Assembly (NCBI GenBank): GCA_003242115.1
Contig: QBMP01000025.1
Span: 20,306 to 25,437 of the forward strand
Direction: 5' to 3'
Source: Phormidesmis priestleyi
GTDB taxonomy: Bacteria; Cyanobacteriota; Cyanobacteriia; Phormidesmidales; Phormidesmidaceae
Length of the DNA: 5,132 nt
The position numbers were made by a program, and so were the translations under genes. Below, piece after piece: positions 1-5,097 of this stretch (position 1 is its first letter; the number at the start of each line of letters is the position of its first letter). Below the pieces are notes generated by a model. That model was not told the origin of the DNA. It did not search any database and saw only the letters and a list, made by a program, of their open reading frames with translations.

Positions 1-514
1 CCGTATGCGCCGCTCCAATTCGCGCACAGGCCAGCATCGCCACCGCCGCTTCAGGAATCATGGGCATGTAAAGGCCGACGCGATCGCCTTTTCTCACCCC
101 CATATCTTTGAGCACATTGGCCATTTGGCACACTTCTTGGTGCAGCTCTTGGTAGGTGAGCGATCGCGTATCACCCGGTTCACCCTCCCAGATCAGCGCC
201 GTCTTATTGCGCCTATCGGTGGTCAAATGCCGGTCTAGGCAGTTGTAAGAAATATTGATCTTGCCGCCCACAAACCACTTCGCAAACGGCGGCTGCCAAT
301 CGAGCACAGTATCCCACTTTTCAAACCAGTCCAATTCCTCTGCGGCCAGCCGCGCCCAAAAAGCTTCTGGGTCAGCAGCGGCCTCATCGTATAGCTTCTG
401 ATAGGCAGCCATGCTAGGAATTCGCGCCTTTTCAGCAAACGCTGCTGGGGGTGCAAACACGCGCTGCTCTTGCAGAATTGATTCGATGGACGATTCGCTG
501 GTGATGTTTGGCAT
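1..514 (-). CDS. acs: Acetyl-CoA synthetase, N-terminal 171 residues (runs off left edge)
   Basis: AMP-forming acetate:CoA ligase. It converts acetate, ATP and CoA to acetyl-CoA through an acetyl-adenylate in the cytoplasm. The frame read leftward from the ATG at 512-514 is open to the window edge, so no stop is present. Residues about 35-95 match the acetyl-CoA synthetase N-terminal domain: YQKLY near 38-42, DPEAFW at 48-53, [13 protein letters not shown] at 61-73, then [18 protein letters not shown] at about 79-96. The start of the AMP-binding domain follows, with [19 protein letters not shown], a [14 protein letters not shown] segment and the [10 protein letters not shown] segment at the edge. 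Full-length family members are about 650 residues, so about a quarter is visible. The ATG places the usual short leader before the domain. No clear Shine-Dalgarno sequence precedes it. The Anbu gene lies 206 bases upstream on the same strand. Truncation is due only to the window edge. Confidence 0.95.
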   Translation of the reverse strand, partial: MPNITSESSIESILQEQRVFAPPAAFAEKARIPSMAAYQKLYDEAAADPEAFWARLAAEELDWFEKWDTVLDWQPPFAKWFVGGKINISYNCLDRHLTTDRRNKTALIWEGEPGDTRSLTYQELHQEVCQMANVLKDMGVRKGDRVGLYMPMIPEAAVAMLACARIGAAHT

Positions 515-720
515 GAGAAGTAAGCCCTAACGCACTGTAAACAAGAAAAATAAAAAGGATGGGTAAAAAGGTGTGAAAGAAACCCTTTAAAACCATACTG
601 CGTTTGCTCACAGCTTGTTCACCTGAGCTGCGTTCCTTAATATTTTTGCGCTGACGACTCGCAGTTAGAAAGTAGTCGTTCTCAATTGCCTCAACCTCAA
701 CCGCCACAATTTCAACCGCC

Positions 721-1470
721 TCAATCGTCACTGACTTCTACTCGATTCCATTCAATATTGGGCAAATTTTTAGAGGCTTCTGAGAGCGTATGCTCCCAAT
801 AACTACGCATTTTCAGTAAGTAGGGATCGTTTTCTTGAAGCTGAACGCGATTGCGAATTTCTAGCGCATCGGCTTCGTACAGCACCATATCAATGGGCGG
901 GCCGACCGATATATTTGAGCGCATAGTCGAATCAATTGATAGCAGGGTTGTTTTGGCAGCGCTGTCTAAAGGCGATTTGTAGCTGACTGTTCTATCTAAA
1001 ATCGGTTTGCCGTACTTGGTTTCCCCAATTTGCAAAAACGGCGTTTCGGGGGTGGCGGCGATAAAATTACCCTGACTGTAGACCAAGTAAAGCTCATGTG
1101 CTTCTCCCGCAATTTGACCACCCACCAAAAAAGAACTTTGGTAGTCAATGCCGTCTTTTTCTAGCCAGGGGCGCTCTTTCTCTTGAATTTGGCGCATGGT
1201 TTCACCAACGTAGCCTGCGACCTGATGCATGGATGGGAGCTTGTGCAGATTGATGTCAGCGTCGTTTTTAATGTGCTGTTGAAGGGTGTGAAAAACGGAT
1301 TGAGAAGTAGACAGGCTACCGGCTGTGCAAAGGATGATGACGCGATCGCCCGGCACCGAAAAGTCGAACAGCTTTTGATAGGAAGAAATATAGTCTACGC
1401 CCGCATTAGTGCGAGAGTCAGCGGCAAACACCAATCCCGTTTCAACAGTGATTCCGAGGCAGTATGTCAT
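721..1470 (-). CDS. Anbu-type proteasome-like peptidase (proteasome ancestral beta subunit, COG3484)
   Basis: Predicted N-terminal-nucleophile threonine peptidase of the Anbu family, a bacterial relative of proteasome beta subunits and HslV. The 249-residue length is normal for the family. The protein starts MTYCLGI, so removal of Met1 exposes Thr2 as the catalytic Thr1. The GLVFAADSRTNAG segment supplies the Asp (residue 18, mature 17) and SYQKLFDF the Lys (residue 33, mature 32). This gives the Thr/Asp/Lys set expected of active proteasome-fold peptidases. Other family-like segments are SSFLVGGQI near 115, ELYLVYSQGNFIAAT near 127 and GKPILDR near 154. There is no long propeptide before the Thr, as is usual for Anbu. 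In many proteobacteria Anbu is encoded beside transglutaminase-like, alpha-E and circularly permuted ATP-grasp genes. None of these is here: acs lies downstream and a zinc-ribbon gene is divergent. I see no clear Shine-Dalgarno before the ATG. The native substrate is unknown. Confidence 0.93.
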   Translation of the reverse strand: MTYCLGITVETGLVFAADSRTNAGVDYISSYQKLFDFSVPGDRVIILCTAGSLSTSQSVFHTLQQHIKNDADINLHKLPSMHQVAGYVGETMRQIQEKERPWLEKDGIDYQSSFLVGGQIAGEAHELYLVYSQGNFIAATPETPFLQIGETKYGKPILDRTVSYKSPLDSAAKTTLLSIDSTMRSNISVGPPIDMVLYEADALEIRNRVQLQENDPYLLKMRSYWEHTLSEASKNLPNIEWNRVEVSDD

Positions 1471-1584
1471 TTACTTTAAAGAGGGAGTGAGGTGGAACTA
1501 CGAGGCGAAAAAACAGCAGAAAGGAAGCTTAACCGGGAAGTTATGGCGCTGTTGCCTATCTTTGGGCAGGAACTTGATCAGCAG

Positions 1585-1612
1585 TTGGAATTCAGAGGCA
1601 CCCACGTATACT
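1585..1612 (+). promoter_or_regulatory. Candidate sigma-70-type promoter for the zinc-ribbon gene
   Basis: TTGGAA at 1585-1590 (4 of 6 matches to TTGACA) and TATACT at 1607-1612 (5 of 6 matches to TATAAT) are separated by 16 bases. Transcription would start near 1619 and leave a leader of about 65 bases before the ATG at 1685. This is a pattern match only. Confidence 0.4.
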
Positions 1613-1674
1613 AAAGGAAGCTGGCAGGCGTGAGCCCTTAGGTTCAAGCCCTGATCTGCTGACGTATTTGCAAG

Positions 1675-1679
1675 AAGGA
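1675..1679 (+). promoter_or_regulatory. Shine-Dalgarno site for the zinc-ribbon gene
   Basis: AAGGA lies 5 bases before the ATG at 1685 and supports that start. The neighbouring acs, Anbu and pdxJ genes show no comparable site. Confidence 0.6.
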
Positions 1680-1684
1680 TAGTC

Positions 1685-2341
1685 ATGACCGAGGCAGCAG
1701 CTTATCAATGTGATCTAGGATCGAATCAGTGGCTGCATTTGAGCAATGATGGCTCGATCACGACGGTTGCGGTGTCGAGCCGAGGGCCGGGGCAACAGCA
1801 GCAGAGCAGTCAAGGTTTCGTGACAGGTGAGTGGCGAGGTAGCCCACAGGTGTATCGGCTTGCTCAAGGAGTTTTAGTCGTGATTGCAGCGGCCCAATCA
1901 ACCGGCCAATCAACCGGCCAGTCAACCGGCCAGTCAACAGGCCAATCAACGGCCTACCTGCAAATTCAAGCAGGCCAGTCTCAAATGCTTTCGGGGCAGG
2001 CGGCTGAGCAAATGCATCAATTCATTCAGTCAAACAATTCGCAAGCTGTCCCGATGCAGCCGGTTGCTCCGCCAACCGCTACGACACCAATGACGCCGAT
2101 GGCTCCGATGACCCCGATGACACCAATGGCTCCGATGACGCCGATGGGAATGAATCTCAATCCGATGTCAATGGCAATGGGCAACATGGCAATGAGCATG
2201 GGCTCAGCTGCTGCTCCATCCGTTGCGAAAGACTCTGCTGCTGAAACGGCTCACTCAGCAAAGCGGTTTTGCACACAGTGCGGCTCGGCGGTAGAGCCTG
2301 GAGATAAGTTTTGTGGGAACTGTGGCGATCGCCTAACGTAA
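1685..2341 (+). CDS. Repeat-containing zinc-ribbon protein of unknown function
   Basis: A 218-residue, probably soluble protein with no signal peptide or membrane segment. The C-terminus (194-217) is a small zinc ribbon with two knuckles, C196-T-Q-C199 and C210-G-N-C213, in the FCTQCG...FCGNCG form common in double-zinc-ribbon proteins. The N-terminal part (about 7-115) is probably a small beta-rich domain: QWLHLSNDGSITTVAV, then GEWRGSPQVYRLAQGVLVVI, then AYLQIQAG. It is interrupted at 71-89 by four QSTG units plus QST. A linker at about 123-172 is made of Pro-Met-Thr/Ala triplets and then Met/Asn/Gly/Ser-rich sequence. The start is supported by AAGGA 5 bases upstream and a candidate promoter. 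The gene ends in a HIP1 octamer (2325-2332), so it looks native. It lies 73 bases before pdxJ on the same strand and could be co-transcribed with it. Zinc ribbons of this type often mediate protein or nucleic-acid contacts; the actual role is unknown. Confidence 0.85.
   Translation: MTEAAAYQCDLGSNQWLHLSNDGSITTVAVSSRGPGQQQQSSQGFVTGEWRGSPQVYRLAQGVLVVIAAAQSTGQSTGQSTGQSTGQSTAYLQIQAGQSQMLSGQAAEQMHQFIQSNNSQAVPMQPVAPPTATTPMTPMAPMTPMTPMAPMTPMGMNLNPMSMAMGNMAMSMGSAAAPSVAKDSAAETAHSAKRFCTQCGSAVEPGDKFCGNCGDRLT
1895..1951 (+). repeat. 12-bp in-frame tandem repeat encoding QSTG
   Basis: Four copies plus a partial fifth of a 12-base unit of the form CARTCAACCGGC run in tandem inside the zinc-ribbon gene. 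They encode QSTG four times, then QST. Copies differ at one or two positions (A/G in the Gln codon, ACC/ACA for Thr), so the array is recent but not perfectly homogeneous. Because the period is a multiple of three, copy-number changes keep the frame. Confidence 0.95.
2087..2146 (+). repeat. 9-bp/18-bp tandem repeat encoding Pro-Met-Thr/Ala triplets
   Basis: Units of nine bases encode P-M-T or P-M-A in a row over residues 135-154 of the zinc-ribbon protein. Pro codons vary between CCA, CCG and CCC, and all Met codons are fixed. The array forms a flexible Pro/Met-rich linker and passes into a Met-rich stretch up to about residue 172. Confidence 0.9.
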
Positions 2342-2414
2342 GAAAATCCATATTAAACAATTCTCAGGCGATCCTGACAGCAAATACTCTAAAGCCCTCT
2401 AAATTTCTCTGGCC

Positions 2415-3143
2415 ATGACCAATCTCAGCGTCAATCTCAACAAAGTCGCAATGCTACGCAACGCCCGTCCGCTAACGATTCCTAGCGTTGTAAAAATGGG
2501 CGAAATCAGCATCGCCGCCGGAGCACATGGCCTAACAGTGCATCCTCGCCCTGATGAGCGCCACATCCGCCGCACCGATGTATACGATCTGGCTGCGCTG
2601 CTTCAGCAGCATCCCACGATTGAATACAACATTGAGGGCAATCCGCTAGAGTCTCCTTTTATGGAAATTATTCGCGAAGTGCGCCCTGACCAGTGCACGT
2701 TAGTTCCAGATAATCCGTTACAAAATACCTCTGATCATGGCTGGAATGTGATTCAAGATGCCCAGAAGCTGAAGCCGATTATTGCTGAGCTGAATGAGCT
2801 GGGCTGTCGGGTGAGTTTGTTTATGGATGCGGATGTAGAACAGATTGAGCGAGTGAGTGATCTGGGGTGCGATCGCATTGAACTATACACCGAACCCTAC
2901 GCCACCGCCTACCGCCAAGGCCAAGGCCAAGAAAGTTTTTCGATCTATCAGCAAGCCGCCAAATGTGCCCAAGCCTGCGGCCTCGGCGTCAACGGCGGTC
3001 ATGATCTAAACCTAGATAATCTCCCGTTATTCAAACAAATTCCCAATCTGTTAGAAGTTTCCATCGGCCACGCGCTCACCGCCGATGCATTAGAAATGGG
3101 CTTCGCAAATGCCGTAAAAGCGTACTTAAAAGCGCTGGCGTAA
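2415..3143 (+). CDS. pdxJ: Pyridoxine 5'-phosphate synthase, divergent subtype
   Basis: Cytoplasmic TIM-barrel enzyme that condenses 1-deoxy-D-xylulose 5-phosphate with the PdxA product (1-amino-acetone 3-phosphate) to give pyridoxine 5'-phosphate, the last ring-forming step of DXP-dependent vitamin B6 synthesis. Its 242 residues are normal for the family. Recognisable parts are LRNAR at 14-18, GLTVHPRPDERHIR at 39-52 with the active-site His43, YNIEG with Glu74, CTLVPD at 94-99, VSLFMDADVEQIE at 133-145, VNGGHDL with His196, and the C-terminal IGHALTADALEMG phosphate-binding segment. The classical N-terminal signature GVN-I-D-H is replaced by SVNLNK (residues 5-10), and IEIHTGCYA is replaced by IELYTEPYA. 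It therefore belongs to a distinct PdxJ branch that I associate with Bacteroidota. The ATG at 2415 fits the normal N-terminus, though no good Shine-Dalgarno is seen. It contains a HIP1 octamer at 2869-2876. Confidence 0.93.
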   Translation: MTNLSVNLNKVAMLRNARPLTIPSVVKMGEISIAAGAHGLTVHPRPDERHIRRTDVYDLAALLQQHPTIEYNIEGNPLESPFMEIIREVRPDQCTLVPDNPLQNTSDHGWNVIQDAQKLKPIIAELNELGCRVSLFMDADVEQIERVSDLGCDRIELYTEPYATAYRQGQGQESFSIYQQAAKCAQACGLGVNGGHDLNLDNLPLFKQIPNLLEVSIGHALTADALEMGFANAVKAYLKALA

Positions 3144-3210
3144 GCAATCCGTAACAACAAATTTCTCAATTCATAGGCTGAGTAGGGCAGTAAACTTGCC
3201 TTAGTACGAG

Positions 3211-3477
3211 GTGAGATTACTAGATTTCAGTCGGTCAGTTTCGTTGATCAGATTTGATCATAATTTGAGTGGAGGTAGATTTTATCCAAGAGTCTTGGAC
3301 GTCCGTAGATTCAAATTTAGAATTGCTGTTATCATAACTCATGATCATGAGCTAATAGCTCTCGCAGAATCCTTCTGGCGGCACATCATACAAATCGATG
3401 AAGCGGGATATTACGGGATTTTAGTAGCTTTACTAAAGCCGTTCGCCGCCGCTTACGTAGTCGTTAGTTGCCTTTAA
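3211..3477 (+). CDS. Doubtful 88-codon frame, possible gene remnant
   Basis: This frame opens with GTG just after an in-frame TAG (3202-3204) and has no internal Met or ATG. It would encode an 88-residue protein with a basic N-terminal half and a hydrophobic C-terminal end. The segment FRIAVIITHDHELIALAESF (about residues 36-55) has the shape of a beta strand followed by an Asp-containing helix start, as in some PIN-like toxin families, but the match is weak and I cannot name a family. It ends 39 bases before the HEPN start, so it could be a partner, a decayed gene or chance. ACGAG before the GTG is a poor ribosome site. Codon-level conservation in relatives would decide. Confidence 0.2.
   Translation: MRLLDFSRSVSLIRFDHNLSGGRFYPRVLDVRRFKFRIAVIITHDHELIALAESFWRHIIQIDEAGYYGILVALLKPFAAAYVVVSCL
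3338..3351. repeat. 14-base perfect palindrome CTCATGATCATGAG
   Basis: A perfect two-fold symmetric site lies about 165 bases upstream of the HEPN gene start. Its centre contains TGATCA, which also occurs twice at 3245-3260. It could be an operator; no regulator is encoded in the window. Confidence 0.35.
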
Positions 3478-3501
3478 GCTGGCACAGATTTCGCAATTTT
3501 T

Positions 3502-3508
3502 GGAGGAG
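3502..3508 (+). promoter_or_regulatory. Strong Shine-Dalgarno deciding the HEPN gene start
   Basis: GGAGGAG ends 8 bases before the ATG at 3517 but only 2 bases before an in-frame GTG at 3511. The spacing favours the ATG, giving a protein that begins MPIQDIEVF. It is the strongest ribosome site in the window. Confidence 0.65.
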
Positions 3509-3516
3509 CAGTGTTA

Positions 3517-4917
3517 ATGCCTATTCAAGATATTGAAGTTTTTAATCAATTCTTAGCCTCGCTAACACTTCGATTACCCGACTCTGCAAGTGACTTTGAG
3601 CGAATTGAAGCTGTGCCTAGGAGAGCTCTATCGGACTTATCTCAAATTGCTAGTTCAAACCCAATATATCTTTGGTATTCCGGATCTTGCCAGCTTACTC
3701 TCACTGGTATGACTCAGGTTTTAGCTAAAGAACTTAGTCGCAAAGGCCATATCTCAACCCTGGGAATGGCGAAAGCAATACTTGCGATTCTATGCTTAAC
3801 TTCATCTGGTGTGGGAACTCCTGCAGGACGGTTAAATACTATTATTGAAGCAATAGGCCCGGCTGATTCCTCTCAATTCTGGATTGCCCCATATCCTCCA
3901 CCTCAAGATTTTAAAACTTTTCAACTTGGAAAGTTCTTAATAGGGAAACTTAATAGGCAGAAGCTTCTGTATCGGTGTCAAAAAGCCTCTTGCGATTTCT
4001 TTGAGAGAGATCCGAATCAATTTTTAGATAGGTTTGCAATTGAACATGAGCCTATCTCAGTATCAGTTCTTGACTGGCCTAGCATTAGAAATCACTTTGA
4101 GCTGTCTAATAGCGATGTTTTAGCAGTCTTGGTTGATCACTACTTCGACAGTCTAACTCAAAATTTACAGGATGACTTTCGACATAAATTTCGTACATCC
4201 CAAGAGGTCTTAGTTGTAGCTGGTGCGCCCTATGTTAACTTAGATCTTCCTCAAGTTCTTAGTGGCAGCACATTTGTTTCTGTCTACCAGAAAATTGGTA
4301 AAGATAAATCGAGTTATTTCTGTCCCCTTGGCATGAAGATTGCAATCGATTTCGCACAAGTAGATCGGCACCTTCCTGCTAAAGCCGAAGAGCTGAAGAA
4401 TAAGTTTGCTTTTACTGACTTGGATAATTGCGAAATTCATCAATCCCTCGAAACCTACTGCCGGTTCGTGTTCAAAGCCAAAATCTATGAGAATGAAAAC
4501 CGAAGGGATGAGGCTTTTCTCCACTACGTTATTGCGCTTGATCTTCTATTTGGGGAAAAGGATGCATCAACACGGAAAGTTTCTAGCAGGACAGCTTTGG
4601 TAGTTTCAAGGGCGCTAGGTGAAAGCTTCGATGAAACAGTTAAGCGAATGAAGAGCATCTATGAGAAACGTAGCAAGTATGTGCATGCGGGTAAGTCAGT
4701 TTTAGAGCAGGATATAGAACAAATCCGACCTATCATAAAAGAAGTATTTTTCTGCTTGCTCAGATTACAATCCGTCAGAGGCAATAGGGTGCAGGGATTT
4801 GTCGAATCTTGGCTCAAAAACTTAGATTATTTCATCGCAGCGGTAGAAGCTGGAAAAGAGATAGAAGATAAAGACTTAATTGTAGCTGGGCTTGCACTAT
4901 TCCCAGAAGATGGCTAG
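3517..4917 (+). CDS. Candidate HEPN (Apea-like) ribonuclease, possible anti-phage protein
   Basis: A 466-residue protein, numbered from the ATG at 3517; an in-frame GTG at 3511 would add two residues. The C-terminal part (about 315-415) resembles the Apea-type HEPN domain. Its first helix contains RRDEAFLHYVIALDLLFGE (329-347), a mid-region SSRTALVVSRALG follows, and the second core helix carries YEKRSKYVHAG with R385-x4-H390, the HEPN metal-independent RNase motif, intact. The N-terminal 300 residues are unfamiliar. They have no signal peptide and no clear membrane segment, and a mixed alpha/beta character; this is where a sensor might lie. HEPN RNases are common in abortive-infection and toxin-antitoxin systems, and Apea-type domains occur in single-gene phage-defence proteins. 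The gene stands alone, is AT-richer than its left neighbours and lacks HIP1 sites, which suggests horizontal transfer. The domain call is fairly firm; the defence role is inference. Confidence 0.85.
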   Translation: MPIQDIEVFNQFLASLTLRLPDSASDFERIEAVPRRALSDLSQIASSNPIYLWYSGSCQLTLTGMTQVLAKELSRKGHISTLGMAKAILAILCLTSSGVGTPAGRLNTIIEAIGPADSSQFWIAPYPPPQDFKTFQLGKFLIGKLNRQKLLYRCQKASCDFFERDPNQFLDRFAIEHEPISVSVLDWPSIRNHFELSNSDVLAVLVDHYFDSLTQNLQDDFRHKFRTSQEVLVVAGAPYVNLDLPQVLSGSTFVSVYQKIGKDKSSYFCPLGMKIAIDFAQVDRHLPAKAEELKNKFAFTDLDNCEIHQSLETYCRFVFKAKIYENENRRDEAFLHYVIALDLLFGEKDASTRKVSSRTALVVSRALGESFDETVKRMKSIYEKRSKYVHAGKSVLEQDIEQIRPIIKEVFFCLLRLQSVRGNRVQGFVESWLKNLDYFIAAVEAGKEIEDKDLIVAGLALFPEDG

Positions 4918-4949
4918 TTACTTTTAGCCGGACGGTATCCTACAACAAT

Positions 4950-5093
4950 ATGAATCGAAGTCGCAGCAGCGGAGTTCCCGTTATTTCTCCAATGCCGTTC
5001 AGCGTAATCGTCGGTTACATACCTAAGTTTTGGCCGATCAAGGCACTGGTTCCGTCAAATGGGAGTGGAAATCTCTTTCCACCAGTGGATTAG
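4950..5093 (+). CDS. Doubtful 47-residue small frame after the HEPN gene
   Basis: ATG at 4950 to TAG at 5091-5093 would encode a 47-residue protein beginning MNRSRSSGVPVISPMPF, with a short hydrophobic stretch (FSVIVGYIPKFWPIKALV) and a C-terminal LFPPVD. It starts 32 bases after the HEPN stop, on the same strand. There is no Shine-Dalgarno, the same frame is already open from 4872 inside the HEPN gene, and I recognise no family. It could be a small partner protein but chance is at least as likely. Confidence 0.2.
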   Translation: MNRSRSSGVPVISPMPFSVIVGYIPKFWPIKALVPSNGSGNLFPPVD

Positions 5094-5097
5094 ACGG
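5052..5097. other. Stem-loop downstream of the HEPN gene
   Basis: GTGGAAA (5065-5071) and TTTCCAC (5076-5082) form a perfect 7-bp stem with a TCTC loop. CCGTC (5052-5056) and GACGG (5093-5097) could form an outer 5-bp stem across an internal loop. No T-tract follows on either strand, so it is not a standard intrinsic terminator. It could still stabilise or end the HEPN transcript. Confidence 0.35.

Larger units (their letters stand above)
1471..1684. promoter_or_regulatory. Divergent intergenic region between the Anbu and zinc-ribbon genes
   Basis: These 214 bases separate two divergently transcribed genes, so promoters for both should lie here. A rightward promoter candidate is described separately. 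For the leftward Anbu gene I found no convincing -35/-10 pair. A 62-codon frame covers much of the region on the minus strand, but it shows no recognisable domain and overlaps the rightward gene's start, so I treat it as chance. Confidence 0.5.
3144..3510. other. 367-base stretch without a convincing gene
   Basis: This lies between pdxJ and the HEPN gene. It holds one doubtful GTG-started frame (3211-3477), three TGATCA palindromes and a 14-base perfect palindrome (3338-3351). I found no tRNA, no clear intrinsic terminator for pdxJ and no convincing -35/-10 pair for the HEPN gene. It marks the point where HIP1 octamers cease and the sequence becomes AT-richer. Confidence 0.6.

Noticed and set aside
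5..456. Frames overlapping the acs gene (5-238 plus, 235-456 minus)
   Set aside because: The real acs frame runs open through the whole interval with unmistakable family motifs; these are shadows.
1183..1633. Plus-strand frames opposite the Anbu gene (1183-1479 and 1409-1633)
   Set aside because: They are antisense to a clearly conserved coding gene or run into its promoter region and show no domain.
1498..1686. 62-codon minus-strand frame in the Anbu/zinc-ribbon intergenic region
   Set aside because: No recognisable domain, and it overlaps the start of the rightward gene; better explained as promoter DNA.
2401..3167. Nine-base direct repeat AAATTTCTC just before (2401-2409) and just after (3159-3167) pdxJ, as if flanking an inserted gene
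   Set aside because: It is short and AT-rich, so a chance match is likely; pdxJ also contains a HIP1 octamer and matches the left-hand composition, which argues against recent insertion.
3480..3495. Sigma-54-like promoter TGGCAC-N5-TCGCA before the HEPN gene
   Set aside because: It resembles the -24/-12 consensus, but cyanobacteria lack RpoN, the downstream element has a mismatch, and it would place transcription start almost on the Shine-Dalgarno.
4240..4603. Frames at 4240-4524 (minus) and 4406-4603 (plus) inside the HEPN gene
   Set aside because: Both lie wholly inside the HEPN coding frame and show no domain of their own.
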